NCBI GenBank assembly: GCA_035695065.1
Contig: DASSEW010000059.1
Span: forward strand, 20,669-84,668
DNA from: 66-474 sp035695065
Lineage (GTDB): Bacteria; Pseudomonadota; Gammaproteobacteria; Xanthomonadales; Rhodanobacteraceae
DNA: 64,000 bases
Direction of reading: 5' to 3'
Part shown: piece by piece, positions 8,288 through 16,483 of the stretch
How the letters are laid out: the number at the start of each line of letters is the position of its first letter
How positions within the stretch are numbered: position 1 is the first letter of the stretch
Translations under genes and position numbers: made by a program
Notes under the pieces: model-generated
Database searches by the model: none
Told to the model about the DNA's origin: nothing
Seen by the model: only the letters and a program-made list of their open reading frames with translations

Positions 8288-8710
8288 ATGAACACCCGAA
8301 TTCTCCATCGCAGTCTGATCGCCGCGGGCCTGCTGGTCGCCGGCGCCATCGCCGCACCGGCTGCGTTCGCGCGCAGCCACGTCAGCATCGGCCTCGGCTT
8401 CTACGGCCCGGGCTACAGCGTCGGTTACAACAACTGCGTCAACTGCTACTACGGCCGCACGTATTACTCGCCGGGGTATTACTACAGCCCGGGTTACACC
8501 ACCTACTACGATCCGGGTTACACGACCTACTACAGCCCGGCGCCGGTCTATTACGACCCGTATCCGGCTTACGGCACGGTGTACTACAGCAACGGCTACT
8601 ACGGCGGTGGTTACTACGACCGCTGGCATCACGGTGACCGCGGCTGGCGCGATCGCGACGATCATCACTGGCGCGACCACGATCGCGACCACGACGGCTG
8701 GCATCACTGA
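8288..8710 (+). CDS. Secreted Tyr/Gly/Pro-rich repeat protein with His/Asp tail
   Basis: A 140-residue protein with a clear Sec signal peptide ending near AAPAAFARS (about residue 29). The mature protein has a Cys pair (NNCVNCYYG), then imperfect repeats built on YYSPGY / YYDPGYTTYY, and ends in a charged tail rich in His, Asp, Arg and Trp. Tyr/Pro-Gly repeats of this sort occur in small envelope proteins of Xanthomonadales; the tail could bind metal, which is a guess from composition. A strong rho-independent terminator follows at 8731, so the gene is probably monocistronic. No function assigned. Confidence 0.75.
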   Translation: MNTRILHRSLIAAGLLVAGAIAAPAAFARSHVSIGLGFYGPGYSVGYNNCVNCYYGRTYYSPGYYYSPGYTTYYDPGYTTYYSPAPVYYDPYPAYGTVYYSNGYYGGGYYDRWHHGDRGWRDRDDHHWRDHDRDHDGWHH

Positions 8711-8730
8711 GCCATTGCAATCGGGAACGA

Positions 8731-8762
8731 CGGGCGGCACCCAGGTGCCGCCCGATTTGTTT
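8731..8762 (+). terminator. Rho-independent terminator
   Basis: An 11-base-pair stem CGGGCGGCACC / GGTGCCGCCCG (8731-8754) is followed by ATTTGTTT. It ends the transcript of the secreted protein gene at 8288-8710. Confidence 0.8.
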
Positions 8763-8802
8763 ACCGTCTTCCGAACACGGACTGTGATAAAAGGCGACGG
8801 AA

Positions 8803-9459
8803 ATGCGCCAGACCGATTCCAGCAACGGTTCCGGAATTGCCGTGGACGGCAACCCGGCGCTCACCTTTTTCCGCGAGTGGCTGCGCAACCCGTTCGCGAT
8901 GGCGGCGGTGTCGCCCTCGGGGCGTCGGCTCGCCGCGCTGATGATGGAGCAGCTTCCCCAGGACGCGCAGCGCGTGATCGAACTGGGGGGCGGCACCGGC
9001 GTGTTCACCCGGGCGCTGCTCGCGCACGGCGTCCAGCCGCGTAACCTGCTGGTCGTCGAACTGAACGAAGCGTTGCATCAATATCTCACCGAGCGGTTCC
9101 CCGGCGTGCACGTCGAGCAGGGCGACGCGCGCCAGGTCCACGCGATCGCACAGCGTTGCGGCGTGCTGGACGAGCACGGCAACGTTGACGCCGTGATCAG
9201 CGGGCTCGGGTTGCTGTACATGTCGCGCGCCGCGCAACGCGAAATCCTGACCTCCGCCTTCGATGCCTTGGCGCCGGAGGGCCGCTTCATCCAGTTCACC
9301 TACGGGCCGCTGAGCCCGGTTCCGCGCGCATTGCTGGAAGAATTGCAGCTCAAGGCGCATCGCGCGGGTTTCGTCTGGCGCAACATGCCGCCGGCGAACG
9401 TGTTCGTGTACCAGCGACGGAAGTCGCGCAAGGTCGAGAGCGTGCGCGGCAAACCGTAG
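8803..9459 (+). CDS. SAM-dependent methyltransferase, phospholipid N-methyltransferase-like
   Basis: A 218-residue class I methyltransferase. Motif I is VIELGGGTGVFTRALL (about residues 63-78), followed by an acidic end of strand 2 (LLVVELNEALHQYL) and a post-motif VDAVISGLGLLYMS. The N-terminal FFREWLRNPFAMAAVSPSG and the late FIQFTYGPLSPVP are typical of the PmtA/rRNA-dimethylase-like group that methylates phosphatidylethanolamine. The phospholipid substrate is family-based inference. The TAG stop codon (9457-9459) is the left edge of a palindromic repeat. Confidence 0.82.
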   Translation: MRQTDSSNGSGIAVDGNPALTFFREWLRNPFAMAAVSPSGRRLAALMMEQLPQDAQRVIELGGGTGVFTRALLAHGVQPRNLLVVELNEALHQYLTERFPGVHVEQGDARQVHAIAQRCGVLDEHGNVDAVISGLGLLYMSRAAQREILTSAFDALAPEGRFIQFTYGPLSPVPRALLEELQLKAHRAGFVWRNMPPANVFVYQRRKSRKVESVRGKP

Positions 9460-9481
9460 GGCGGGTTTCAACCCGCTCTAC
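9456..9481. repeat. REP-like palindrome, family 1 relative, shared by two stop codons
   Basis: GTAGGGCGGGTTTCAACCCGCTCTAC forms a near-perfect palindrome (16 or fewer contiguous bases per arm). The TAG of its left edge is the stop of the methyltransferase gene, and the complementary TAG of its right edge is the stop of the convergent GNAT gene, so the element makes up the whole intergenic space. It could also end transcription from both sides. Confidence 0.8.
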
Positions 9482-9933
9482 AGCTCCAGCGTGTACTCAT
9501 ACATCCCTTCCTCTCGCACCCAGCCGAGCGATTCATAGAGCGCCTGCGCCTGCGCGTTGTCGTGCGCCGTCTGCAAGACCAGCCGCACCACGCCGGTTTC
9601 GATCCCGTGTTCGCGCGCGCGTTGCAACAGCGCTTTCGCCACGCCGCGTCGGCGCGCATGTGCGGATACGAACAGATCGTTGAGGATCCACAGCCGTCGC
9701 GCGGAGACGGAAGAGAAGGACGGATACAACTGGGTGAAGCCGAGCGCGCCGCCGTCCAAGTCGCGGGCCAGGAAGACCACCGATTCGCCGTTGGCAAGCC
9801 GCTCGTGCAGGAACTCATTCGCCTTCGACGGATCAGACGGCTTGCCGTAGAACACGCGATAGCCGTCGAACAGCGGTGCGAGCGCATCGAGGTCGGCCAG
9901 GGTGGCGCGGGTGATCGAAAAATCGTTCGGCAT
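9478..9933 (-). CDS. GNAT-family N-acetyltransferase
   Basis: A 151-residue acetyltransferase that starts MPNDFSITRATLADLDAL; the longer open frame upstream runs into the DUF202 gene and was rejected. The GNAT fold is shown by LNDLFVSAHARRRGVAKALL, which holds the acetyl-CoA pyrophosphate loop (RRRGVA), and by the terminal NAQAQALYESLGWVRE. Acceptor substrate unknown; the middle FLARDLDGGALGFTQLYPSF is common in amino-acid or small-molecule acetylating members. It lies 5 bases after the DUF202 gene on the same strand. Confidence 0.88.
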   Translation of the reverse strand: MPNDFSITRATLADLDALAPLFDGYRVFYGKPSDPSKANEFLHERLANGESVVFLARDLDGGALGFTQLYPSFSSVSARRLWILNDLFVSAHARRRGVAKALLQRAREHGIETGVVRLVLQTAHDNAQAQALYESLGWVREEGMYEYTLEL

Positions 9934-9938
9934 GCGAT

Positions 9939-10358
9939 TCAACCGATCGTCATCAGCTGGTGGTAGACGTAGATGCCGAGGAACGCTGCGAAGCAGATCA
10001 GCAGCAGCGCCAGCAGCCCATCGCCGACGGCGGTGCCGTAGCCGACCTCGTCCTCGCACGCGATGGTCCTGCGATGGTGCACGAAGCGCACCGTCGCTCC
10101 GAAGATGATCACCACGCCCAGCGCGATCAGCGCCAGTCCGACAATCTGGGCGGCGTGCAGATGATGATGCGCCGCGGCCGTACCTGACGCGGTGGTATTC
10201 GCCGCGCCGTTCGCCGTCGGCCCGGAGTGACCGAGATACGCCAGGAACAGGTCGAAGCGCTCGACCAGGAACCCGAAGGCCATGATCGCAATCGCCGTGC
10301 GCACCCAGGCGAGATAGGTGCGCTCGTTGGCGGCGTGGTCGCGGAAACGTGGGATCAT
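9939..10358 (-). CDS. DUF202 (YidH-like) inner membrane protein
   Basis: A 139-residue protein with three hydrophobic segments. The N-terminal IPRFRDHAANERTYLAWVRT is the DUF202 signature (NERT-LAW-RT), followed by AIAIMAFGFLVERFDLFLAY, a His-rich loop, a second segment VGLALIALGVVIIFGAT and a third GLLALLLICFAAFLGIYVY. The start at 10358 places the signature at the N terminus, as in relatives; an ATG 16 codons upstream was not used. Function of the family is unknown. It is probably co-transcribed with the GNAT gene downstream. Confidence 0.86.
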   Translation of the reverse strand: MIPRFRDHAANERTYLAWVRTAIAIMAFGFLVERFDLFLAYLGHSGPTANGAANTTASGTAAAHHHLHAAQIVGLALIALGVVIIFGATVRFVHHRRTIACEDEVGYGTAVGDGLLALLLICFAAFLGIYVYHQLMTIG

Positions 10359-10420
10359 TGGTGAGCGAACCTGTTGGCGTAGTCTCGCGGGCGACAAGCC
10401 CAGCATCGGCTTCGCGGTGA

Positions 10421-10443
10421 GCTGGGCTTTGCGCCCAGCCTAC
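10421..10443. repeat. Small palindromic repeat between DUF202 gene and mfd
   Basis: GCTGGGCTTTGCGCCCAGC, followed by CTAC, forms a hairpin with 7-8 paired bases. It resembles family 1 in size and in the CTAC edge but has a different stem. A partial partner (AAGCCCAGC near 10396) lies upstream. Confidence 0.55.
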
Positions 10444-10462
10444 AACAGCCTGGGACTCGTGA

Positions 10463-13400
10463 TTACGCCGCCTTCGCCTTCACCGCCAGCGCTTCCAGCA
10501 ATTGCTCGGCGGCGTGCAGGCGTTCGGTTGCGCCGGGCAGTTCCATGATGACGCGCAGTTTGTCCTGGCCGTCCAGCTTGTAGACGCGCGGCTGTTTCTG
10601 GATCAGGCCCAGGATCGTCATCGGCTCGACGTCGGGTTTGTCGCGGAAGATCACGCGGCCGCCGTTCGGGCCGAGGTCCAGCTTGCGGATGCCCATCGGC
10701 GTGGCGCGCAGTTTCAATGCCGCGATCGCGAACAGGTTCTTGACCTGTTGCGGCAACAGGCCGAAGCGATCGATCATCTCCACCTGCAGTTCGCGCAACG
10801 CGAAATCGTCGCGCGCGCCGGCAATGCGCTTGTACAAGGTGAGCCGCGCGTGCACGTCGGGCAGGTAGTCGTCCGGGATCAGCGCGGGCACGTGCAACTC
10901 GACTTCGGTTTCGTGCTCGCTGCTGAGTTCGAAATCCGGCACCTTGCCGCTCTTCAGTGCGCGCACGGCGCGATCCAGCAGTTCGGTGTAGAGCGAGAAG
11001 CCGATCTCCTGGATCTGGCCGGATTGCTCCTCGCCCAGCAGTTCGCCGGCGCCGCGGATCTCCAGGTCGTGCGTGGCCAGCGTGAAGCCGGCGCCGAGTT
11101 CTTCCAGCGCCGCGAGCGCGTCCAGGCGCTTCTCCGCGTCGGCGGTCATCGCCTTGCGATCGGGCACGATCAAATAGGCGTAGGCGCGATGGTGCGAGCG
11201 GCCGACGCGCCCGCGCAACTGGTGCAGCTGCGCGAGTCCGAAGTGATCGGCGCGATCAATGATGATGGTGTTGGCGGTCGGTACGTCAATGCCCGACTCG
11301 ATGATGGTGGTGCACACCAGCACGTTGAAGCGCTGACGGTGGAAATCCAGCATCGCCTGCTCCAGTTCGCGCTCGTGCATCTGGCCGTGCGCGATGCGGA
11401 TGCGCGCATCGGGCACCAGCTGCTCCAGTTCGCGCGCGGTGCGCTCGATGGTGTCCACGCTGTTGTGCAGGAAATACACCTGGCCGCCGCGCGACAGTTC
11501 GCGCTGGAACGCTTCGCGGATCATCGCCGGCTCGTATTGCGCGACCAGCGTCTTCACCGCCATGCGATGTGCCGGCGGCGTGGCGATGATGGAGAGATCG
11601 CGCAGCCCGCTCATCGCCATGTTGAGCGTGCGCGGGATCGGCGTGGCGGTGAGCGTCAGCAGGTCCACCTCTGCGCGCAGCTTCTTCAACTGCTCCTTGT
11701 GGCGCACGCCGAAGCGATGCTCCTCGTCCACGATCACCAAGCCCAAGTCCTTGAACTTCACGTCCGGCTGCAACAGCTTGTGGGTGCCGATCACCACGTC
11801 CACCTTGCCGTCGGCGAGTTTCTTCAACGCCTCGGTAGTGTCCTTCTTCGAGCGGAAGCGCGACAGCAATTCCACGCGCACCGGAAAATCCGCGAGGCGA
11901 TCGCGGAAATTGTCGTAGTGCTGCTGCGCGAGCAGGGTGGTCGGCACCAGCAACGCGACCTGCTTGCCTGCGGTCGCGGCGGCGAAGGCGGCGCGCAACG
12001 CGACCTCGGTCTTGCCGAAACCGACATCGCCGCAGACCACGCGATCCATCGGTTGCGGCGAGGCGAGGTCTCCCAATACCGCGTCAATAGCGGCCTGCTG
12101 GTCGGGCGTTTCCTCGAACGGAAAGCCGTCGGCGAACTGGCCCAGCATGGCGCGATCGATCGGGAGTGCCACGCCGGGACGTGACGCACGCTGCGCGTGG
12201 ATGGCCAGCAGTTCCGCCGCCGCGTCGCGCACCTTCTCGGCCGCTTTCTTCTTGGCGCGTTCCCAGGCATCGCCGCCGAGCGAATGCAGCGGCGCCAGTT
12301 CCGGCGCCGCACCCGTGTAGCGGCTGACCAGCGACAACTGCGCGACCGGCACGTACAGCTTGGCTTCCTTCGCGTATTCGATGGCGAGGAATTCGCCGGT
12401 GGTGTCACCCACGTCGAGCGTCATCAAGCCGAGGTAGCGGCCGACGCCGTGGTCCACGTGCACGATCGGCGCACCGATCGCGAGTTCGGAAAGGTCGCGC
12501 ACGATCGCTTCGGGATCGCGTTCGCTGACGCGGCGCCGCCGTTCGGTGCGCGCACGCTCACCAATCAGTTCGCGCTCGGTGAACACCGCGAGGCGCGGTT
12601 GTTCGAGCACGAAGCCGCGTTCGAGCGGGGCGACGGTGATGGCGAGTTGCTGCGCGACTGCGATCGTGTCCAGCTTTTGCTCGTCATTCCGGCGCAGGCC
12701 GGAATCCAGTGGCGAGGATTGCGTTCCTGCGACCGGGTCCCGGTCATTCCCTGACCGGGATGACGGCTCTTTTGCAAATGCCTGCCAGCTTGCGACCACT
12801 TCCGGCTTCAACGCGGCCGCCGCGAACTGCTCAAGCAGCGCCTCGCGCCGGCCCGCCGAATCCGCCGCGATCAGCACGCGTTGCTCGCCATGCTCGTCGA
12901 GGTATTCGCGCAGGCGTTGCGCGAACGAACCGTGCCGGTGATCGCCGCGCAATTCCGGAGCTGCGCGCGTGCCCGTGTCCGCCGCGCGCGGATCGTTCGC
13001 ATCCAGGTCCACGCGCAGCACCTTGTTCAACTGCTCGCGCAGCGATTGCGGCGGCAGGTACAACTCCATGGGTGGGAGGATCGGCCGCTCGACATCGTGC
13101 GAGCGTTGCTCGTAACGCGCGCCGGTCTGCTTCCAGAAATGCTCGGCGGAATCCAGCGCACCTTCGCCCACCACGAACAGCGCATCTTCGGACAGGTAAT
13201 CGAACAGCGTTTCGGTCTTCTCGAAGAACAGCGGCAGGTAATACTCGATCCCGGCCGGCGACACGCCCGCCTTCATGTCCTGGTAGATCGGGCAGCGGCG
13301 CACGTCGATCGGGAAGCGTTCACGCAGCCGCTCGCGGAATGCCTTGGTCGCCTCGTCGGTCAGCGGGAATTCGCGCGCCGGCAGCAGCTCGACCGCATCC

Positions 13401-14026
13401 ACTTGTTCCAGCGAGCGCTGCGTCTCCGGATCGAAGCTGCGGATCGAATCGATGTCCTCGTCGAACAGTTCGATGCGGTACGGCTCGCGCGTTCCCATCG
13501 GGAAGATGTCCATCAGCGCGCCGCGCACGGCGAAGTCGCCGGGCTCGTTGACCTGCGGCACGTGGCGGTAGCCGCATGCTTCCAGACGACGCTGCTCGGC
13601 GGCGATCTCGAAATGCTGGCCGCGCGCGATCGACAAGCCCGAGCCGGCGATGTGCGTGCGCGGCGCAAGGCGCTGCATCAGTGTCGCGACCGGGACCACC
13701 AGCACGCCGCGACGCACGCTCGGCAGGCGGTAAAGCGTGGCAATGCGCTGCGAAACGATGTCCGGATGCGGACCGAACAGGTCATACGGCAGGGTTTCCC
13801 AGTCCGGGAAATGCAGCACCGGCAGGTCGCCCGCGAAGACCTGCAACTCGTCTTCCAGCGCGCGCGCCGAATGCGTGTCGCGGACGACCGCAACGGTCAC
13901 GGCGGCGTGTGTGCGCGCGGCTTCGGTGAGCAGCAGCGCGAGGGATGAGCCCGCCGGCGGCTTCCAGGTCTTGCGCTGGTTGGCGCTGCGCGGCAGCGGT
14001 GGAACTGGCAATTCGAAAGAGGTCAT
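10463..14026 (-). CDS. mfd: Transcription-repair coupling factor Mfd, with an in-frame repeat insertion
   Basis: An 1187-residue Mfd that removes RNA polymerase stalled at DNA damage and recruits UvrA. The start chosen is MTSFELPVPPLP at 14026, since the upstream extension overlaps the divergent gene. Visible parts: UvrB-like N-terminal region (PDWETLPYDLFGPH), the RNA-polymerase-interacting CarD-like domain (APIVHVDHGVGRYLGL), helicase motifs GDVGFGKTEVALRAAF (Walker A), DEEHRFGV (motif II), LTATPIPRTL (motif III), then the TRCF domain. Residues about 421-449 (nt 12683-12765) are encoded by a palindromic repeat, giving SPLDSGLRRNDE-like sequence that is foreign to Mfd; frame is kept. It falls between the UvrB-like and CarD-like domains. 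Confidence 0.95.
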   Translation of the reverse strand: MTSFELPVPPLPRSANQRKTWKPPAGSSLALLLTEAARTHAAVTVAVVRDTHSARALEDELQVFAGDLPVLHFPDWETLPYDLFGPHPDIVSQRIATLYRLPSVRRGVLVVPVATLMQRLAPRTHIAGSGLSIARGQHFEIAAEQRRLEACGYRHVPQVNEPGDFAVRGALMDIFPMGTREPYRIELFDEDIDSIRSFDPETQRSLEQVDAVELLPAREFPLTDEATKAFRERLRERFPIDVRRCPIYQDMKAGVSPAGIEYYLPLFFEKTETLFDYLSEDALFVVGEGALDSAEHFWKQTGARYEQRSHDVERPILPPMELYLPPQSLREQLNKVLRVDLDANDPRAADTGTRAAPELRGDHRHGSFAQRLREYLDEHGEQRVLIAADSAGRREALLEQFAAAALKPEVVASWQAFAKEPSSRSGNDRDPVAGTQSSPLDSGLRRNDEQKLDTIAVAQQLAITVAPLERGFVLEQPRLAVFTERELIGERARTERRRRVSERDPEAIVRDLSELAIGAPIVHVDHGVGRYLGLMTLDVGDTTGEFLAIEYAKEAKLYVPVAQLSLVSRYTGAAPELAPLHSLGGDAWERAKKKAAEKVRDAAAELLAIHAQRASRPGVALPIDRAMLGQFADGFPFEETPDQQAAIDAVLGDLASPQPMDRVVCGDVGFGKTEVALRAAFAAATAGKQVALLVPTTLLAQQHYDNFRDRLADFPVRVELLSRFRSKKDTTEALKKLADGKVDVVIGTHKLLQPDVKFKDLGLVIVDEEHRFGVRHKEQLKKLRAEVDLLTLTATPIPRTLNMAMSGLRDLSIIATPPAHRMAVKTLVAQYEPAMIREAFQRELSRGGQVYFLHNSVDTIERTARELEQLVPDARIRIAHGQMHERELEQAMLDFHRQRFNVLVCTTIIESGIDVPTANTIIIDRADHFGLAQLHQLRGRVGRSHHRAYAYLIVPDRKAMTADAEKRLDALAALEELGAGFTLATHDLEIRGAGELLGEEQSGQIQEIGFSLYTELLDRAVRALKSGKVPDFELSSEHETEVELHVPALIPDDYLPDVHARLTLYKRIAGARDDFALRELQVEMIDRFGLLPQQVKNLFAIAALKLRATPMGIRKLDLGPNGGRVIFRDKPDVEPMTILGLIQKQPRVYKLDGQDKLRVIMELPGATERLHAAEQLLEALAVKAKAA
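12683..12765. repeat. Palindromic repeat, family 3, inside mfd
   Basis: Two hairpins, GTCATTCCGGCGCAGGCCGGAA-type (first 22 bases) and CCGGTCATTCCCTGACCGG-type, are joined by about 25 bases, bounded by GTCATTCC and GGGATGAC. A relative lies between genes at 37935-38043. On the minus strand it reads through mfd without a stop. Confidence 0.8.
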
Positions 14027-14147
14027 CGTCGATCGCAGGCAATGCAGGACGCTGCCGGACGCGATGCGCGGCCAGCAGAAACGTGGGTCGCTTATTTTAC
14101 CCCGGGAGGCCCCGCTAAACTGGGGCATTGCCACATGGATCTCGCGC

Positions 14148-15077
14148 ATGTCCCACGACGGTGAGCACGCATCCCACTCCCTGCGCGCGGTGCTGCTGGC
14201 GCTGGGCGCGAATTTTGCGATCTTCGTGTGCAAGCTCGGCGCGGCGCTGTTCACCGGCTCCGGTTCGATGTTGTCGGAAGCGGTGCATTCGCTGGCCGAC
14301 TGCGGCAACCAGGGCCTGGTGCTGCTCGGGATGCGGCAGGCCAGGCGGCCGACTTCCGTCGAGCATCCGCTGGGCCAGGGCGCGGCACTCTACTTCTGGT
14401 CATTCCTCGTCGCGATGCTGCTGTTCTCGGTCGGCGGCGTGGTGTCGCTCTACGAAGGCCTCGACAAATTGCGGCACCCCGAACCGCTGCACAAGGCATG
14501 GCTGGCGATCGTGGTGCTTGTGTTCGGCATCTGCGCCGAATCGGTTTCGATGCACGGCGCGCTGCGCGCGATCAACGCGACGCGCGGCGACATGTCGCTG
14601 TGGCGCTGGTTCCGGGTCAGCCGCTCCAGCGAATTGCTGGTGATCTTCGGCGAGGACCTGGCCGCGCTCACCGGCCTGTGTTTCGCGTTGATCGCGATCG
14701 GCGCGACCATCCTCACCGGCAACCCGATCTATGACGCCATCGGTTCGCTGGCGATCGGCGGCCTGCTGGTGGTGATCGCGGTGCTGGTGGCGATCGAGGT
14801 CAAGGCGCTGCTGGTCGGCTCCAGCGCCGAACCCGCGGTGCGCGAGGAAATCCGCGACTTCATCGAGAACCATCCCGAAGTCGGCAAGCTCTACCACATG
14901 ATCACGCTGCAGCTCGGTCCCGACATCGTGCTGGCGACCAAGGCCCGCATGCGGGTGATGGACGCGGGCGGCGACGCGCGCGCGCTGGTGGATGCGGTGA
15001 ATCGCGTCGAACGCGACCTGCGGCAGCGGTTCGCGCAGATCCGCTGGAGTTTCTTCGAGGCGGACGACCGGGATTAG
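14148..15077 (+). CDS. Cation diffusion facilitator transporter
   Basis: A 309-residue CDF-family protein with about five to six membrane segments and a C-terminal cytoplasmic domain. The first metal motif is SEAVHSLADCGNQ (H-x3-D) at about residues 41-53 and the second lies in IFGEDLAALTGL. This branch resembles the SLC30A9-type group more than ZitB, so the metal (Zn, Mn, Fe or Co) cannot be fixed from sequence. The ATG at 14148 gives the family's usual short N terminus. It is divergent from mfd (121-base gap) and its stop overlaps the stop of the convergent Slp gene by 4 bases. Confidence 0.9.
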   Translation: MSHDGEHASHSLRAVLLALGANFAIFVCKLGAALFTGSGSMLSEAVHSLADCGNQGLVLLGMRQARRPTSVEHPLGQGAALYFWSFLVAMLLFSVGGVVSLYEGLDKLRHPEPLHKAWLAIVVLVFGICAESVSMHGALRAINATRGDMSLWRWFRVSRSSELLVIFGEDLAALTGLCFALIAIGATILTGNPIYDAIGSLAIGGLLVVIAVLVAIEVKALLVGSSAEPAVREEIRDFIENHPEVGKLYHMITLQLGPDIVLATKARMRVMDAGGDARALVDAVNRVERDLRQRFAQIRWSFFEADDRD

Positions 15078-15589
15078 CGGATCACCCCGACACCCACGCC
15101 GAAACTGAAGTGCGGATGGCCCTGGTCCATTTCCTGCGGCGTCCACAGGTGCAGGTCGCCGCTGCGCACCGAAACCACCGGATACGTGTACGTGGCGCGG
15201 TCGACCATGCCGGGCCGGGTTCCGGTGACCTGTCCGAGCACGGTCACCGGCGCGCCATCCGGGTAATTCATCGGTTCCACGAAGCCCGGCAATTCGGCGA
15301 TGAAGCGCCCCTGCGCGTCGGACCGCAGGCGCGGGCGCTGCGAGGAATCGAGCGGGTAGGCGAGGATCTCGATGTCGGTGCGATCCGAAAGGTTCTTCAC
15401 GCCGATGATCTTGCCGCCCCAGATCACTTGCGCCTGCGGGTAGGCGTTCGGAGCGGCCGCGACCTGCGCGGGCGTGATGGTGGCCGCCGAAGCATCGGCC
15501 TTGTAGATCGGCGGTGGCGCGCAGGCGGCGAGCGCGCCCGGCACGGCGACGAGCAAGACGCGCGACAACACGATCAGTGCCTTGTGCAT
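15074..15589 (-). CDS. Slp-family outer membrane lipoprotein
   Basis: A 171-residue protein starting MHKALIVLSRVLLVAVPGALAACAPP, with an LAAC lipobox (Cys at about residue 23), so it should be lipidated and sorted to the outer membrane. The rest matches the Slp pattern: AQVIWGGKIIGVKN near residue 55, then EILAYPLDSSQRP and GRFIAELPGFVEP, and a C-terminal VSVRSGDLHLWTPQE. Slp is a starvation- or stationary-phase lipoprotein of unknown activity in E. coli. The ATG at 15589 is preferred over one 12 codons upstream because it starts the signal peptide. Convergent with the CDF gene. Confidence 0.87.
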   Translation of the reverse strand: MHKALIVLSRVLLVAVPGALAACAPPPIYKADASAATITPAQVAAAPNAYPQAQVIWGGKIIGVKNLSDRTDIEILAYPLDSSQRPRLRSDAQGRFIAELPGFVEPMNYPDGAPVTVLGQVTGTRPGMVDRATYTYPVVSVRSGDLHLWTPQEMDQGHPHFSFGVGVGVIR

Positions 15590-15744
15590 GGTGCGGCTCC
15601 GGCGAGGCCTGCAACCTTTATACACCGCGCGCGGTGAAGGTGCTTCACGTGACAGGTGTAACTCCCGGCCACGTACCGGGCGTGGCTAGAATGACCGCGT
15701 TGTTCCCGCGATCACGACGATCGCCACTCATCCAGGGCACCACC

Positions 15745-16269
15745 ATGACCCTCTCGCCGCAAGCGCTTTCGATCGCCATCAGCGTGCCGCTGATCGTCCT
15801 GATCTACTACCGCCGCTTCCGGCGCCTGTTCGGCCGGCAACCGGTGCGCGAAGGCAGGATGATCACGCGCGTGGTGATCCTCGCCCTGGTGGGCGCGATG
15901 TTGTTGGCGGTTGCGCTGCGCAATCCGCTGGCGCTGGCCGCGGATGCCGGCGGTCTGGTCGCGGGCATTGCGCTCGGCTGCTGGGGGTTGCGGCTGACGC
16001 GCTTCGAAAGGCAATCCGACGGCGTGCATTACATCCCGCACAGCTGGTTCGGCATCGGCATCGCCGCACTGCTGGTCGGACGATTGATTTACCGCTTCAT
16101 GGTGTTTTCGCCGGCGGCTCAGCAGGTCGCGCAGAACACCGATCCCTTCGCGGTGTACCAGCGCAGCCCGTTGACGCTGGCGCTGTTCGGCCTGCTGGTC
16201 GGCTACTACGTGTGCTACTACATCGGCGTGCTGCGGATGGCGAAGAAGCAGGCGGTGGCTGCTTCGTAG
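15745..16269 (+). CDS. DUF1453/CcdC-like inner membrane protein
   Basis: A 174-residue integral membrane protein with about five hydrophobic segments: ALSIAISVPLIVLIYY, VVILALVGAMLLAVAL, GGLVAGIALGCWGLRL, a YIPHSWFGIGIAALLVGRLIYR segment (in part) and LTLALFGLLVGYYVCYYIGVL. The layout matches the DUF1453 group; no function is established. The ATG at 15745 was taken because it immediately precedes the first membrane segment. The last 26 codons are duplicated in decayed form directly downstream (16277-16353). Confidence 0.72.
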   Translation: MTLSPQALSIAISVPLIVLIYYRRFRRLFGRQPVREGRMITRVVILALVGAMLLAVALRNPLALAADAGGLVAGIALGCWGLRLTRFERQSDGVHYIPHSWFGIGIAALLVGRLIYRFMVFSPAAQQVAQNTDPFAVYQRSPLTLALFGLLVGYYVCYYIGVLRMAKKQAVAAS

Positions 16270-16276
16270 GAGCGCG

Positions 16277-16353
16277 CCTGCTGGTAGGCTCACGTGTGCT
16301 ACTACATCGGCGTGCTGCGGGTGGCAAAGAAGCAGGCGGTCGTCGCAGGATAG
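16277..16353 (+). pseudogene. Decayed tandem duplicate of the 3' end of the DUF1453-like gene
   Basis: Bases 16277-16353 repeat 16191-16269 with a 2-base deletion and few substitutions. From CGTGTGCTACTACATCGG the two copies match at 45 of about 47 positions and then diverge just before a TAG stop. The copy would read VCYYIGVLRVAKKQAVVAG but has no start. It is a remnant of a local duplication or of gene conversion. Confidence 0.8.
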
Positions 16354-16374
16354 CTTCGAGCCGAAACACAAAAC

Positions 16375-16476
16375 CCGTTCGTGCTGAGCGTAACGAACGA
16401 AGTGAGTGGAGTCGAAGCACTTTCGTGATCTGCCTTCGAGTCCGCGGCCTTCGGCCGCTACGCTCAGGGCGAACGG
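16375..16476. repeat. Long imperfect inverted repeat (BIME-like) before rlmJ
   Basis: CCGTTCGTGCTGAGCGTA at 16375 and TACGCTCAGGGCGAACGG ending at 16476 are inverted copies (15 of 18 match). Between them are smaller palindromes, such as CGCGGCCTTCGGCCG. The block fills the convergent gap between the DUF1453-like gene and rlmJ and could end transcription from either side. Confidence 0.75.
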
Positions 16477-16483
16477 ATGATGT

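Noticed and set aside
8430..8560. Repeated units in the Tyr/Gly-rich gene as a possible CRISPR or minisatellite
   Set aside because: The repeats are in-frame codon repeats of YYSPGY-type peptides, irregular in length, without unique spacers.
10502..12184. A 560-residue plus-strand frame opposite mfd
   Set aside because: It has only low-complexity Gln/Arg/Val-rich sequence typical of antisense reading of GC-rich genes.
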